Source: Anaerolineales bacterium
GTDB taxonomy: Bacteria > Chloroflexota > Anaerolineae > Anaerolineales > Villigracilaceae
Assembly: GCA_013360875.1 (NCBI GenBank)
Contig: JABWAU010000002.1
Coordinates: 1-64,000, forward strand
Reading direction: 5' to 3'
Length of the DNA: 64,000 nt
In this document: positions 7,561 to 17,826 of the stretch, piece by piece
How positions within the stretch are numbered: position 1 is the stretch's first letter
Layout: each line of letters opens with the position of its first letter
Translations under genes and position numbers: made by a program
Notes under the pieces: generated by a model
Database searches by the model: none
Told to the model about the DNA's origin: nothing
Seen by the model: only the letters and a program-made list of their open reading frames with translations

Positions 7561-10500
7561 TCATGCAGTCTTGGCAACTGACGCCCAGTTTTCCAGCCCG
7601 CATTCGGTGAACAAGTCAGCGGCTTGCGCCAGGATTTTCTGACGTTCGGGATTTTCCCTTCCGAGGCGGTGTCCGATTTCGAGCCGGGCGCGAGCCTCCT
7701 CGTATTTCATGGAGAGGACATGCGCCTTCTCTGCAGAGGTGCGCCAATATTGAAGAGCCTTCTCATGTTTGCCGTTGTGCCATTCCAGGCTCCCTGTGAA
7801 GCGGTTCAGCGCCGGTCCACCGATGGCGAATACCCCGGCATGCTTTTTCAGAATCTTGAGGGCAACCTTGGCGTGTTTTTCGATTTCCTCCATCTGCGCC
7901 TTGGGCAGGTTATTCCTCTTCCCCTCTTCCAAAGCCAGGAATGCAACTTCCGCCAGGTGCAGATTGATCAGGTGCGCCGAAAAATCAATCACGGAAGCCT
8001 TCGAGAATTTATCCAGCGCGTTTTTCACCGCATCCCAAATGCCCTCGCGTTCGCCTTTGAGCCACATTGCCAGCCACATGGCAGTGCGCACGATGTATTC
8101 AGGGATCTCTCCCACCCAGCTTTTTTCGGAGAGGGCGAGGCACGTTTGGGCATTGGCAATGCATTCGTCGTATTTACCCTGCCAGACCAGCGCGGAGCAG
8201 TCCACCTGATAGGCAAAGGCAATATGGATGGGGTTTTCGCGGCGCATGGCAATTTCCCATTCACGTTTGTTGTAGGGTTCCGCCAGTTTTGGACCGCCTT
8301 CGAACAGCGCATTGACGGCAAGATACGCCACCGCGTCGCCGTTGCGGCGGTGATCGCCCATTTCCTCGCACAGCGCAGATGACTTCTCGATCAGCTCTTT
8401 GACCTCCTGCCACTCGCCGTTTCCGCTCGATACAGCGCAGATCGCGGCAACTCCATCAATGAAAATGTTGGGGTCGTCGAACTTTTTGCCGAGGGCAAAC
8501 CAGCGCTCCTTGTAGTATTTTGCCTGAGAGGGGAGCGGAATAAACCCCGCCATGGCGCTCATATTGGCGTACATCGCCCACAATTCAGGCGCGTCCTCCA
8601 CCGTTTCGGCGACGTTCAGCCCTGCGATGACGCCGAATAGCATTGGCAGGGGATTCGGGTCGCCGTTGAGGAACTGAATAATAGCCAGTTTTTCGGTAAG
8701 ATTTACGATCTCGAGGCGCCGCTCCCGTTCCTGCGGGTCAAACGTCCTGCCGAGGAAACGGCTGGGAAACAAGCGATGTCCGGCCTGGATGGCGATATGC
8801 TTGAGGACTCCAGCGACCAAGCCCAGGTCCGAGGAGGGAAGCGGGAGTCCGAGAGTCTTCATTGCCTTGACGATGTATTCCTTGGCTTCGACGATCTTCC
8901 CCAGTCCCAGATAGGCTTCCCCCATTTTGCGGTACAGGCGTCCAAGATACAGTTTGTCCGCCTTGTTTGTGTCGGTAAGTTCAAGCAATTCCCTGAAGAA
9001 TTCGATGGCTTCCGCGTTCGCAAAATTGTTGAGGGACTGGTCCCCCGCCTTTTCCAGATACTCCCGGGCTTTGCCAAGGAGCTGCCCGCTGTTTTCAGGG
9101 TCAGGCGTACGGGCGGCTTGCGTCCAGTGATACGCAAGCAGGGTGTAGAAGGATTCGATGTCCTGTTTGTGATGCGCCTCGATCCATTCGCCGACTGCCT
9201 GGTGTAACTGCCGCCTCTGGGCGTACAACATCAGGTTGTATGCCGTCTCCTGCGTCACGGCATGCTTGAAAATATAGGCAAGGTCGGGTGTTTCCGACTC
9301 GACCAGGGTCAGGCTCAGCCGCGTCAGTTCGTCCATGTAAGCCCGCATCTCGGGTTTGTCGGATTCGACCGGATAGACCGCCTCCAGCATGCGATAGGCG
9401 AAGATGCGCCCAATGACACTTGCCACCTTCAAGATCAATTGTTGTGAGGGGGTCAAGCCGTCGATGCGGCTGGTGATAGCGGTTTGCAGGGTATCAGGCA
9501 GGGTGACATCCTCCAGCATGTCTGACCCGGAGGCGAGATGCGCCTGTTTCCCTTCGATGACCAGCACCCCCGAGTCCCGCAAGGCATAGGCAAGTTCCTC
9601 CGCGAAGAACGGGTTGCCCTCGGATTTCTCACGGATCAATTTGCCCACGACTGCAGGTATGGAGGCAACTCCCAGGCGCTGACAGACCAGCGTCTCCACA
9701 TCATCCAGGGACATGGCGTCCAGTTTGATGAAATGGGTGTCGGATTTGTCCGCGATCAGTTTGAATTCCTGCGGCGGGACGCGTTCGAACGGACGCGTGG
9801 TCAGCACCAGCATGAGCGGACGCACCTGTTGGTACACATCCAGGAGGAGGGTCCAGGACGCCGAATCAAGCCAATGGACATCTTCGATCACGATTAACAG
9901 TCGGGAGCGGCGAGCCTCAAAGCGCAATACCTTTACCAGCAATTCCCGAATGTTGCCCGCGCGCGTTTCACCCGTCAGGGAGGAGGTGAAATCATTTTCG
10001 GGTATGGAGACAGGCAAAAGTACGGTCAACAGCGGGGCATATCTGAGCAAGGCTGGGTCAATTTGATCCAGTTTTTCCAGGACAATCTCCCGAAGAGAGG
10101 CGCGCTCCTCCTCCGAAAGTTGGGGTCTTCGGAGCATCTCCTCGATCCCGAACACCCGGTGAAACACCGACCTCCAGGCATAATAGGGATTGTTCTTTTC
10201 GATCGCATCCGCCTCCCCTGCCAGGACCGTTACCGCGGAAGCTTGTGCCTGACGGATCAACTCCTCGGTCAACTGCGATTTGCCGATGCCCGCCTCGCCG
10301 TGAAGGACAACCGTCTGCAGTGGCGACCCGCGCTGTAATTCCAGCAATGCGCCGACCAGAACATTCTTTTCCGCCTGACGTCCGATCAACTGTGTCTGTC
10401 GGCGCACCGTCCCCGCCTTGCCATGCAGGGGACGGAAAACCTCCACCGCATCATCCCTGCCTTTTACTTTCTGGAGAGGCAGCGTCTCGAATTCGACCTG

Positions 10501-11805
10501 GTCATGGGACGCATCGTAGGTCGGGCGGTCACACAGGATGGCGATCCCTTCGCGTTCGATGACATCCTCCTGCCGGATTCCCAGCACCATCAGGCGGGCG
10601 GCAAGGTTCACGGAATTCCCCAGAAAAGTGTACACGCGGCGATCGTTGTTTCCCACCAATCCGCAGAACACCCGCCCGGTGGTAATGCCGATCGAACTGC
10701 GGATTCCCAATGCATGCAATTCAGCGCGAATCATCATGGCGGCTTGCACGCCGCGCAGGGGGTCGTCTTCATGCGCAAGCGGCGGCAGACCGAACGCGGT
10801 GTCGATCATGATGCCCTTGTCATCCTGGCTGATCTTGTTGACGCTCCCCTCGAAACGGTAGACTATCCGCTGAATCAGCCGCATCAACTCCTGCGCCACC
10901 TCCAGCGATGTCACCTGCGAAGGGTCAGACAGGTTGATGAACATGATCGTGACCTTCCGCAGTTCGGCAAGCCATTCAGACTGACCTGCCATGATGCGAT
11001 TGATGATCGCGCCGGGGATGTAGGGGCTCAACGCGGCTTGTGCACTTTCGGGGATTACAATCGCCTCCCTCCCCGTCGAGAGTTGTGACACCCAATTGAG
11101 TTTTATCAACCGTCCGGCTTTTTTTGTCTTCCCGCCAATGACGAATTCGACAGGCTCGAAATCGCAACCGTCCCCGATCAGGTCGAGCAGGGAAGGGCTG
11201 AGGAGGATGTCCCCGGCGTGCGCCAGGGAGTTCGCTATGCCCAACTCCACGAGAGGACTGCCCGTAATCGTAAACTCCCAGCGGTTGAACACGCCGCCCA
11301 CATGCGTTTCTGTAATGGGACCGCTGGAAAGCACAAGTTTCAAATACAAGGTGCCTTCCTCGGTTTGATAGTCGAGGAATCTTTCGCGGATCTTCAGCGC
11401 GCATTCCACAGCGCGGAGCGTTGTCCGGCGGCGCAGCGTCTCGGAAGCAGAATCAGCCATCCCTGCCTGTGCGCCAGGTGTAGGTGAAGGAGAAGCGAAT
11501 CTCCAAATGGCGATGAGGGCATCGCCGGCAAACTTCACCACATCCCCGCCGTAGTCATGGATGAGGTCAATCAGTTGACCGAAATAATCGTTGAGAATCC
11601 GCGCCAGGGTCTCGACGCCAACCGGTCCGCGCCTGGCAAGTTCTTCGGTGAGCGCCGTAAAGCCAGAAATATCCGCAAACATGACTACCGCATCATAGTC
11701 ATCGCGAATGGGAGCATCAAGTGGCAAGCCGTTCAGGACGACGCGCTCTTGGATCAGGCGCGGGACAAAACTCGCCAGCAACTGCACCAATGCTGTATCT
11801 GTCAT
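7561..11805 (-). CDS. sAC-like protein: tandem class III cyclase domains, AAA/NACHT-type ATPase and TPR region
   Basis: A 1,414-residue protein built like mammalian soluble adenylyl cyclase. The first cyclase domain (about 36-200) keeps the metal-binding Asp pair (FADISGF, D45; KFAGDALI, D95) but lacks the N..R pair. The second domain (about 284-440) has Asn in place of the first metal Asp (MFINLSD, N291). It keeps the adenine-recognition Lys and Asp (SVNKISQDDKG) and the transition-state N400/R404 (SVNLAARL). One complementary active site is therefore expected. A Walker A (HGEAGIGKS, about 503) and Walker B (LLIVIEDVHWLD) follow, then TPR-like helices to the end. A GGAGG sequence precedes the ATG. 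A paralogue lies at 13362-17615. Confidence 0.9.
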   Translation of the reverse strand: MTDTALVQLLASFVPRLIQERVVLNGLPLDAPIRDDYDAVVMFADISGFTALTEELARRGPVGVETLARILNDYFGQLIDLIHDYGGDVVKFAGDALIAIWRFASPSPTPGAQAGMADSASETLRRRTTLRAVECALKIRERFLDYQTEEGTLYLKLVLSSGPITETHVGGVFNRWEFTITGSPLVELGIANSLAHAGDILLSPSLLDLIGDGCDFEPVEFVIGGKTKKAGRLIKLNWVSQLSTGREAIVIPESAQAALSPYIPGAIINRIMAGQSEWLAELRKVTIMFINLSDPSQVTSLEVAQELMRLIQRIVYRFEGSVNKISQDDKGIMIDTAFGLPPLAHEDDPLRGVQAAMMIRAELHALGIRSSIGITTGRVFCGLVGNNDRRVYTFLGNSVNLAARLMVLGIRQEDVIEREGIAILCDRPTYDASHDQVEFETLPLQKVKGRDDAVEVFRPLHGKAGTVRRQTQLIGRQAEKNVLVGALLELQRGSPLQTVVLHGEAGIGKSQLTEELIRQAQASAVTVLAGEADAIEKNNPYYAWRSVFHRVFGIEEMLRRPQLSEEERASLREIVLEKLDQIDPALLRYAPLLTVLLPVSIPENDFTSSLTGETRAGNIRELLVKVLRFEARRSRLLIVIEDVHWLDSASWTLLLDVYQQVRPLMLVLTTRPFERVPPQEFKLIADKSDTHFIKLDAMSLDDVETLVCQRLGVASIPAVVGKLIREKSEGNPFFAEELAYALRDSGVLVIEGKQAHLASGSDMLEDVTLPDTLQTAITSRIDGLTPSQQLILKVASVIGRIFAYRMLEAVYPVESDKPEMRAYMDELTRLSLTLVESETPDLAYIFKHAVTQETAYNLMLYAQRRQLHQAVGEWIEAHHKQDIESFYTLLAYHWTQAARTPDPENSGQLLGKAREYLEKAGDQSLNNFANAEAIEFFRELLELTDTNKADKLYLGRLYRKMGEAYLGLGKIVEAKEYIVKAMKTLGLPLPSSDLGLVAGVLKHIAIQAGHRLFPSRFLGRTFDPQERERRLEIVNLTEKLAIIQFLNGDPNPLPMLFGVIAGLNVAETVEDAPELWAMYANMSAMAGFIPLPSQAKYYKERWFALGKKFDDPNIFIDGVAAICAVSSGNGEWQEVKELIEKSSALCEEMGDHRRNGDAVAYLAVNALFEGGPKLAEPYNKREWEIAMRRENPIHIAFAYQVDCSALVWQGKYDECIANAQTCLALSEKSWVGEIPEYIVRTAMWLAMWLKGEREGIWDAVKNALDKFSKASVIDFSAHLINLHLAEVAFLALEEGKRNNLPKAQMEEIEKHAKVALKILKKHAGVFAIGGPALNRFTGSLEWHNGKHEKALQYWRTSAEKAHVLSMKYEEARARLEIGHRLGRENPERQKILAQAADLFTECGLENWASVAKTA

Positions 11806-11841
11806 ACCACCTCCAAATATGACGAAAGAGACATTACATCT

Positions 11842-13269
11842 TCAAACAAAATTCACAATCTTATGGATGTTGCCTTCAAATTTTACAGGTGATGGAATTT
11901 CACCGCGTTCGGTGACGATCATGGGCAGTCCATGTTTCGGGCGGATGGAGTTCAAGCCGGTGCAATCGACGCGCGTGCCCGGCTTGAGCGTGAAGGAATA
12001 ACGCTGGAGCAATAGCGAGAGCGCGATCTTCAACTGCATCATCCCCAGCGACGTGCCGATACAATAACGAGGTCCCGCCGAGAACGGCATGAACTCGTAG
12101 GCGGAATGATATTCCGAGAGCCAGCGTTCGGGTTTGAAGCGATAGGGGTCGGGAAAGATTTCAGGGATGCGGTGAACCACGTAGGGACTCATCACAATCC
12201 ATGTGCCTTTGGGGAGGCGGTGTCCGCCCAGTTCGAAGTCGCGCATGGCGAGGCGTCCGGTCCAGGTGCCGGCCGGGAAAAGGCGCATCCCCTCCTTGAT
12301 CGCGCCTTCGAGCCAGGGAAGTTTCTCGATGGAGTCGGGCGTTGGCGTCTTTCCGCCCATCGTCTGATCGAGTTCATCCAAAACCATCTTCAACGCTTCG
12401 GGATGCCGGCTCAACAGGAAGATAGTCCAATACAACGCCATGCCGTTCGGGTTGTATCCGCCTCGAAACATGGTGGTGGTGTGACCGATCAATTCCGACT
12501 CGCTCAGCCTGTCGGGGTCAGTCTCGCGCATCTGGATCATCACGGAGAGGATGTCCTTCCCATTGAGTCCCTCCTCCTTTTTGCGGGCGATCACCATCCG
12601 CACGACGCGTTCCATTTCATCCGCCTGCTTCAGTAACTTGTGGAAGGGTAGCCCGGGAACATCATAAGGAAACATCAACGTAAGCGGGTGCATGATGATC
12701 TTCATCGTGCGTTCCAGTTGTATTCCGATGGCTTCGCCCTCCTTCTCCGGGTCGAGACCCAGCACAGGAGCCGTACCCAGCCACATGGCAAGACGTTCCA
12801 TTTCGGCGCGCAGGTTCATTACATTGCCAATCCGCCACGAGGCAATTTTTCGTTCGGTTACTTCCACGCAGGAGTCGTGATAGCGCGTGACAAATTTCCT
12901 GTGGAAATAGGGTAGCAACGCCGAACGATGGTCATCGTGACGCGGTCCGTTCATCAGCGGCATGCCGGTCGTCAGATTCCGCACCGCTCCCTCTTTTGGG
13001 AAATCCACAGGGACGAGGTCCAGGTCGTAAGCGTAAAACGAGGCGGGGTCGCGCAATATCTGACGGTTGTATTCCGGGTCGAACACCAGAACGGCGGGAT
13101 ATTTTCCGAACCCGATTCGCACCACACTTCCGTATCGTTCCCGCAGGCTCATCAACGAATCCAATGGGCGGAATGCGAATCGAAGAAGCGCCGGCAGCCA
13201 GCCCAACAGCGGCGCAGGCGACGGACCCGGAATGTCTCTTCCCCGATCGCTGGATGTGATTGCTGACAT
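11842..13269 (-). CDS. Cytochrome P450
   Basis: A 475-residue heme monooxygenase-type protein. The heme-binding motif FSAGPRYCIG places the thiolate ligand at C403. The K-helix ExxR motif is EGMR in AIKEGMRLFP. The I-helix reads MFRGGYNPNGMAL, so the usual acid/Thr oxygen-activating pair is replaced by an Asn-Pro-Asn stretch. The frame extends to 13347, but the ATG at 13269 has a GGAGGG Shine-Dalgarno sequence and starts just before the proline-rich hinge (DIPGPSPAPLLG). It lies between the two cyclase-ATPase paralogues on the same strand, with short gaps on both sides. No ferredoxin partner is adjacent. Substrate unknown. Confidence 0.93.
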   Translation of the reverse strand: MSAITSSDRGRDIPGPSPAPLLGWLPALLRFAFRPLDSLMSLRERYGSVVRIGFGKYPAVLVFDPEYNRQILRDPASFYAYDLDLVPVDFPKEGAVRNLTTGMPLMNGPRHDDHRSALLPYFHRKFVTRYHDSCVEVTERKIASWRIGNVMNLRAEMERLAMWLGTAPVLGLDPEKEGEAIGIQLERTMKIIMHPLTLMFPYDVPGLPFHKLLKQADEMERVVRMVIARKKEEGLNGKDILSVMIQMRETDPDRLSESELIGHTTTMFRGGYNPNGMALYWTIFLLSRHPEALKMVLDELDQTMGGKTPTPDSIEKLPWLEGAIKEGMRLFPAGTWTGRLAMRDFELGGHRLPKGTWIVMSPYVVHRIPEIFPDPYRFKPERWLSEYHSAYEFMPFSAGPRYCIGTSLGMMQLKIALSLLLQRYSFTLKPGTRVDCTGLNSIRPKHGLPMIVTERGEIPSPVKFEGNIHKIVNFV

Positions 13270-13361
13270 CTTCCCTCCGTGTTGACGGGTAATGATATAC
13301 ATCGTCCCGCAGCCTGATCCTCGGGACAAGCCTGCGGGACGGTTCATAGAATGTGAAACCG

Positions 13362-16300
13362 TTATCTTTGGTCCGCCAATTCCCTCGCGCGCCTAAGCAT
13401 CGGCACCGCGTCCATTTCCCCGAAGATGCGGATCGCCTCGTTAAAATGTTCCCGACGAAGATCGGCGTCCCCCGCAAGCGCCGCGCCCAATTTCAAGTGG
13501 ATCAATCCCTCGTCGTAACGCATCCTGAATTTCCGCGCGGCTTCCAGCCCGTCCCTCCACAATTTCACCGCCCCCTGGCGTCTTCCGTTCAGCCATTCGT
13601 ACCATCCCCTGTAATACAGCAGGCTCGGTTGACCGATCGGAAAAACGTTCTTGAAAGCGCGTAAAAGTTTGACCGCTCTTTCGGCGAAGTATTTCATGCG
13701 GACGGCGTCCACCGTCCCGTCCGGTTTTTGAAGCGCCTTTTCCCACAACTCGAAATACACCTCGGCGACGGCGGTGAATCCCACATCCAGGGAATAAACT
13801 GTGGGACGAAGATTCGCCGTGAAACTCAAAACCCTGTCCGCGTAGTCGAGCGCTTTTTCGGTATTGCCGAGGCGATGATGCGCCAGGGCAAGTTGCGCGT
13901 TCGTATTGATGGAGGACGCAAAGTTGGGAAGTTCCTCCAGGATACGGAGGGCTTCCTCCAGCAATGGTATCGCCTCCGCCTCATTCCCAAGCCGAATGCT
14001 GTTCGCTGCGACCCCGAACAGCGCCCACAACTGTTGCAGCGGGTTGTGTCTCTGTCGCGCGTCTTTGAGCAGGACTCTTTGGATACCCAACGCGTACTGT
14101 ATGTCCCCGGCGATCAGCGCGCTTTCCGCGAGAAGGACCGTCGAATCCCCCCACTGGCGGTAATCGCCCAATTCTTCGCAGATCGCTTTGGCTTTCAACG
14201 CCCGGGCGCGAACCTCATCCCACTTCCCGACCGTGATTTGGTAAACGCTGGTCACCACATTCACGGTGATCAGGGTGGAAGGCTGGTTCACCTTCTCCGC
14301 CACGTCAATCCCGCGAGCCACATACGTCTCGGCGAGGTTATGCAACTGGGCAAAACCGGCAAGGACAGCCATGCTCGAATACGCAACCGCCAGTTCGGGC
14401 GAAGCGCCCGCCTTTTCCGCTTCGTTCAGGAAGCGCAGCGCCACATAGATGATGGGAAGCGTTTCGTTCGAATAGAAATACACGCGCGACATCAACTCAT
14501 AGAGTCGGGCGACTTCGATCGCAACTTCGCGCTCCCTGCCGCTCGACGCCGCGCCGATGTATCGGGAAGGGAAAAAGCGATGGAATGTCTGTCGAACGAT
14601 CTGCGGGATCACGCCCAACGCAAATTGAAAGCTCGATCGGGGGATTGGGCTGTCCAGCAGGCGGAGCGCCTCCCGCACGTGGATCTCGCAATCCGGCAGG
14701 GAACCCAAGCCATAATGAGCAAGCCCAATACGGCTGTGCCAGCGCGCTCTTCTTACCTGCCGCCGACGCGCGGCTTGCCTGTCGGCGGGTTTGGGTATTT
14801 TCGTGTCCCATTCCAGAGCCTGGGTAAAGAACTGGATCGCTTCCGCGTTGGCATAGTTTTGTATCGCCTGTTCGCCCGCCTTATCGAGATAACCCACCGC
14901 CTTCTCGATGGCGAGTTCGTTCCTCGTTGCGTCGGGCATCTCGGCGGCTTGCGTCCAGTGATGGGCAAGCAGGGTGAAATAGGATTCGAGATTTTCCGCG
15001 TGGTTCCGTTCGATCCACTCCGCCACAGCCTGATGCAACTGCCTGCGCTGGGAATATAACATCAGGTTGTACGCCACCTCCTGTGTGACGGCATGTTTGA
15101 AAATGTATGCCAGGTCGGGCGACTCGGATTCGACCAGCGTCAGGCTCAGGCGCGTCAGCGATTCCATGTAATTGGGAAGCAGGGCGCGGTCTTCCTCGAT
15201 GGGATGCACCGCCTGAAGCACGCGAAAGGTGAAGATGCGCCCGATCACGCTGGCGACCTTGAGCGTCAGTTGTTGCGAGGGGGCGAGGCTGTCAATGCGG
15301 TTCGTGATGGCGGCTTGGAGCGTATCGGGCAGGGCAAGACTTTCGAAATTCATGAAGTGGGGATCCACCCGGCATTCCTGGTTGTCAATGACCAGAACCC
15401 CCGAATCGCGCAACGCATAGGCTAGTTCCTCCGCGAAGAAGGGATGCCCTTCCGATTTCTCGCGGATCAAACGCCCAATCATCGGCGGGATGGATTTAAC
15501 CCCCAGCCGCTGGCAGACCAGCGCCTCCACGTCGTCGAGCATCATTGCTTCCAGTTTAACAAGGCGCGCTCCGGGGTAGTCCAATAATTGTTTGAACTGG
15601 ACAGGCACCGGGTCCGATAACGGACGCGTGTTCAGGGCGAGGAAGATGGGGCGAACCTTTTGCTGCACGTCCACAAGCAGTGCCCACGAAGCCGAATCGA
15701 ACCAGTGCAGATCCTCCAGCACAACGAGCAGAGGCGTCTCGTCGGCGATGGAAGCCAGCACGCGCGACAATATCTCGCGGACGTTGCTGCTCCGCAACTC
15801 GCCCGTCATGGCGGAGGTCAATTCGTTATCCGGCACGTGCATCGGCAGGATCACGTCGAGCAGGGGAAAATACCGCGCCAAGTCCGGGTCAATCTCCCGA
15901 AGTTTTGCGAGAACCTTGTGCTGGATCAGGCTGCGCGCCTCCTCCGCCGAAGCCGCTTTGCCGGTCAGTTCGTCAATGTCGAAGATCCTGTTGAAAATGG
16001 GACGCCACGCATGGTACGAGTTCGTCCGCTCGATGGGATCGCCGCCGCCGATGAACATGGTCACGCGCAGGGTTTCCGCCTGCCGCACGAGGTCTTCGAA
16101 CAGGCGGGACTTTCCAATGCCCGCCTCGCCCTGAAGGATCAACGTCTGATGTTCCTCGCCGCGCGAAAGTTCCTGCAACGCGTTGGCGATCATGGCTTTC
16201 TCTTCCTGGCGGCCGATCAACTCCGTGCGGGGGCGGATGACGCTCTTCTTCTGATCGAGCGCATGGAAGACCTCCACCGGTTCATCCCGACCCTTGACCT

Positions 16301-17615
16301 GCTGAGGCGGAAGAGGCTCGAACGCCACCGCGTCCTTCGCCGCGTCATAGGTGACGCGGTCGCACAGGATGGGAATGCCGAACTTTTCGATCAACTCATC
16401 CTGCCTGACCGCTGCGCCCATCAATCGCGCCGAAAGATTGACGGCGTTGCCGATGGTGGTGTATTCGCGGCGCGAGTCGTTCCCGATCGAGCCGCAGAAG
16501 ATGCGCCCGGTGGTGATGCCGATGTAACTGCGAACCTTCAACTTCGCCAGTTCCTTGCGGATCATCAACGCCGCCTGCACGCCGCGCGCCGGGTCGTCTT
16601 CGTGCGCGAACGGAGGCAAGCCCAGCGCCGCGACGATGGTGATGCCCTTGTCGTCCACGTTGATCTTGTTGATGCTCCCCTCGTAGCGATACACGGAACG
16701 CTGGATCAGGCGCGCCAGGTTTTGCGCCTCCTCCAGTTCGGTCTTCTGGTCAATTTCCGGCAGGTTGATGAAAAGCACGGTCACGCGTCGCAGTTCCGCG
16801 ATCCAACTGCTTTGACCGGCAGTCAGGCGGTTGATGATCGCCCCGGGGATGTAGGGACGCAACAGGCTTTCCGCGCCGTCGGGAACGGCGTTCTTTTCCG
16901 GTTTCTCGAATATGGAGGAGGGTTTATTCAAGCCTTTCAATCGTCCGCCCTGGGCGATGGCATCCCTGAGTTCGAACTCGATCACCTCGGCAATACAATC
17001 GTTGCGGATCAGCCTCCAGGCGGAGGGCGTCACGAGGATGTCGCCCGATTGCGCCAGGTTGTTGGCAATGCCCACCTCGACGAGCGGGTTGCCGGTGAGC
17101 AGAAACTCCCAGCGGTTGAACACCCCGCCGACGTGGGCGGTGGTGATGTTCCCGGCGCTGACGGCAAGTTTGAGGTACAGCGTCGAATTTTCCACCTTGT
17201 AATTGGACAGGCGTTCGCGGATGGCGAGGGCGCATTCCGCGGCGCGCATGGTCCATTGCCATTGATCGGCTCTCGAAACAGGTTCCGCCATCCCGTCGTC
17301 CGAAGCGATGGTCCAGACCGCAATGACCGCGTCGCCGGCAAATTTGACCACGTCCCCGCCGTATTGATGAACGATGTCAATGAGTTGCCCGAAGTATTCG
17401 TTGAGTATGTTGGCGATGGTCTCGACGCCGGCGGGTCCTGTCTCTGCGAGACTTTCGGTCAGGCGCGTGAAACCGGAGATGTCGGCAAAAAGAACCGCCG
17501 CATGGATGTCCTCCGCCACTGGCGATTCAATCGGCGAGGGGTCCGCGGCGACGCGTTTTCGGATCAATTTGGGGACGTAACTGGCAAGCACCTCTGCCAG
17601 CGCCGGATTGCTCAT
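13362..17615 (-). CDS. sAC-like protein: tandem class III cyclase domains, ATPase and TPR region (paralogue)
   Basis: A 1,417-residue paralogue of the protein at 7561-11805 with the same domain order. The first cyclase domain has the metal Asp pair (LFADISGF, D45; KFAGDAVI). The second has Asn at the first metal position (LFINLPE) but keeps the substrate-side residues (SINKINVDDKG; NAVNLSARLM). Walker A is QGEAGIGKSRL and Walker B LLVVLEDLHWFD. The C-terminal 500 residues are TPR-like helices. The ATG at 17615 has no clear Shine-Dalgarno sequence. It may be the first gene of a three-gene unit with the P450 and the second cyclase. Whether it makes cAMP or only senses is not decided by sequence. 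Confidence 0.9.
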   Translation of the reverse strand: MSNPALAEVLASYVPKLIRKRVAADPSPIESPVAEDIHAAVLFADISGFTRLTESLAETGPAGVETIANILNEYFGQLIDIVHQYGGDVVKFAGDAVIAVWTIASDDGMAEPVSRADQWQWTMRAAECALAIRERLSNYKVENSTLYLKLAVSAGNITTAHVGGVFNRWEFLLTGNPLVEVGIANNLAQSGDILVTPSAWRLIRNDCIAEVIEFELRDAIAQGGRLKGLNKPSSIFEKPEKNAVPDGAESLLRPYIPGAIINRLTAGQSSWIAELRRVTVLFINLPEIDQKTELEEAQNLARLIQRSVYRYEGSINKINVDDKGITIVAALGLPPFAHEDDPARGVQAALMIRKELAKLKVRSYIGITTGRIFCGSIGNDSRREYTTIGNAVNLSARLMGAAVRQDELIEKFGIPILCDRVTYDAAKDAVAFEPLPPQQVKGRDEPVEVFHALDQKKSVIRPRTELIGRQEEKAMIANALQELSRGEEHQTLILQGEAGIGKSRLFEDLVRQAETLRVTMFIGGGDPIERTNSYHAWRPIFNRIFDIDELTGKAASAEEARSLIQHKVLAKLREIDPDLARYFPLLDVILPMHVPDNELTSAMTGELRSSNVREILSRVLASIADETPLLVVLEDLHWFDSASWALLVDVQQKVRPIFLALNTRPLSDPVPVQFKQLLDYPGARLVKLEAMMLDDVEALVCQRLGVKSIPPMIGRLIREKSEGHPFFAEELAYALRDSGVLVIDNQECRVDPHFMNFESLALPDTLQAAITNRIDSLAPSQQLTLKVASVIGRIFTFRVLQAVHPIEEDRALLPNYMESLTRLSLTLVESESPDLAYIFKHAVTQEVAYNLMLYSQRRQLHQAVAEWIERNHAENLESYFTLLAHHWTQAAEMPDATRNELAIEKAVGYLDKAGEQAIQNYANAEAIQFFTQALEWDTKIPKPADRQAARRRQVRRARWHSRIGLAHYGLGSLPDCEIHVREALRLLDSPIPRSSFQFALGVIPQIVRQTFHRFFPSRYIGAASSGREREVAIEVARLYELMSRVYFYSNETLPIIYVALRFLNEAEKAGASPELAVAYSSMAVLAGFAQLHNLAETYVARGIDVAEKVNQPSTLITVNVVTSVYQITVGKWDEVRARALKAKAICEELGDYRQWGDSTVLLAESALIAGDIQYALGIQRVLLKDARQRHNPLQQLWALFGVAANSIRLGNEAEAIPLLEEALRILEELPNFASSINTNAQLALAHHRLGNTEKALDYADRVLSFTANLRPTVYSLDVGFTAVAEVYFELWEKALQKPDGTVDAVRMKYFAERAVKLLRAFKNVFPIGQPSLLYYRGWYEWLNGRRQGAVKLWRDGLEAARKFRMRYDEGLIHLKLGAALAGDADLRREHFNEAIRIFGEMDAVPMLRRARELADQR

Positions 17616-17826
17616 TTATAAATCGGCTCCATCAAGGATTGGCGGACTGATGTGCGATATGATACCCCATTCCCCCATTTATGGGAGGGAAGAGTATTCG
17701 AATCTTTCCCAATCCGATGCAAGAGAGAAACTCTTCCCCTCCCTGACGCCTGGCAGCCGTTCTTGCGCCACACACCGCCTGCGTGTATGCTCGAGCCGGC
17801 CGTTGTTCACAATTGCGCCTCGGTTT

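Noticed and set aside
13728-15059. 443-residue plus-strand ORF opposite the TPR part of the second cyclase
   Set aside because: Composition and lack of motifs indicate a shadow frame.
15660-17621. 653-residue plus-strand ORF opposite the second cyclase
   Set aside because: It mirrors a conserved cyclase-ATPase gene, has no recognisable motif and no ribosome-binding site; GC-rich antisense frames are often open.
17616-17826. Possible small gene between the cyclase and the lipoprotein
   Set aside because: The short plus-strand frames have no ribosome-binding site and no conserved look.
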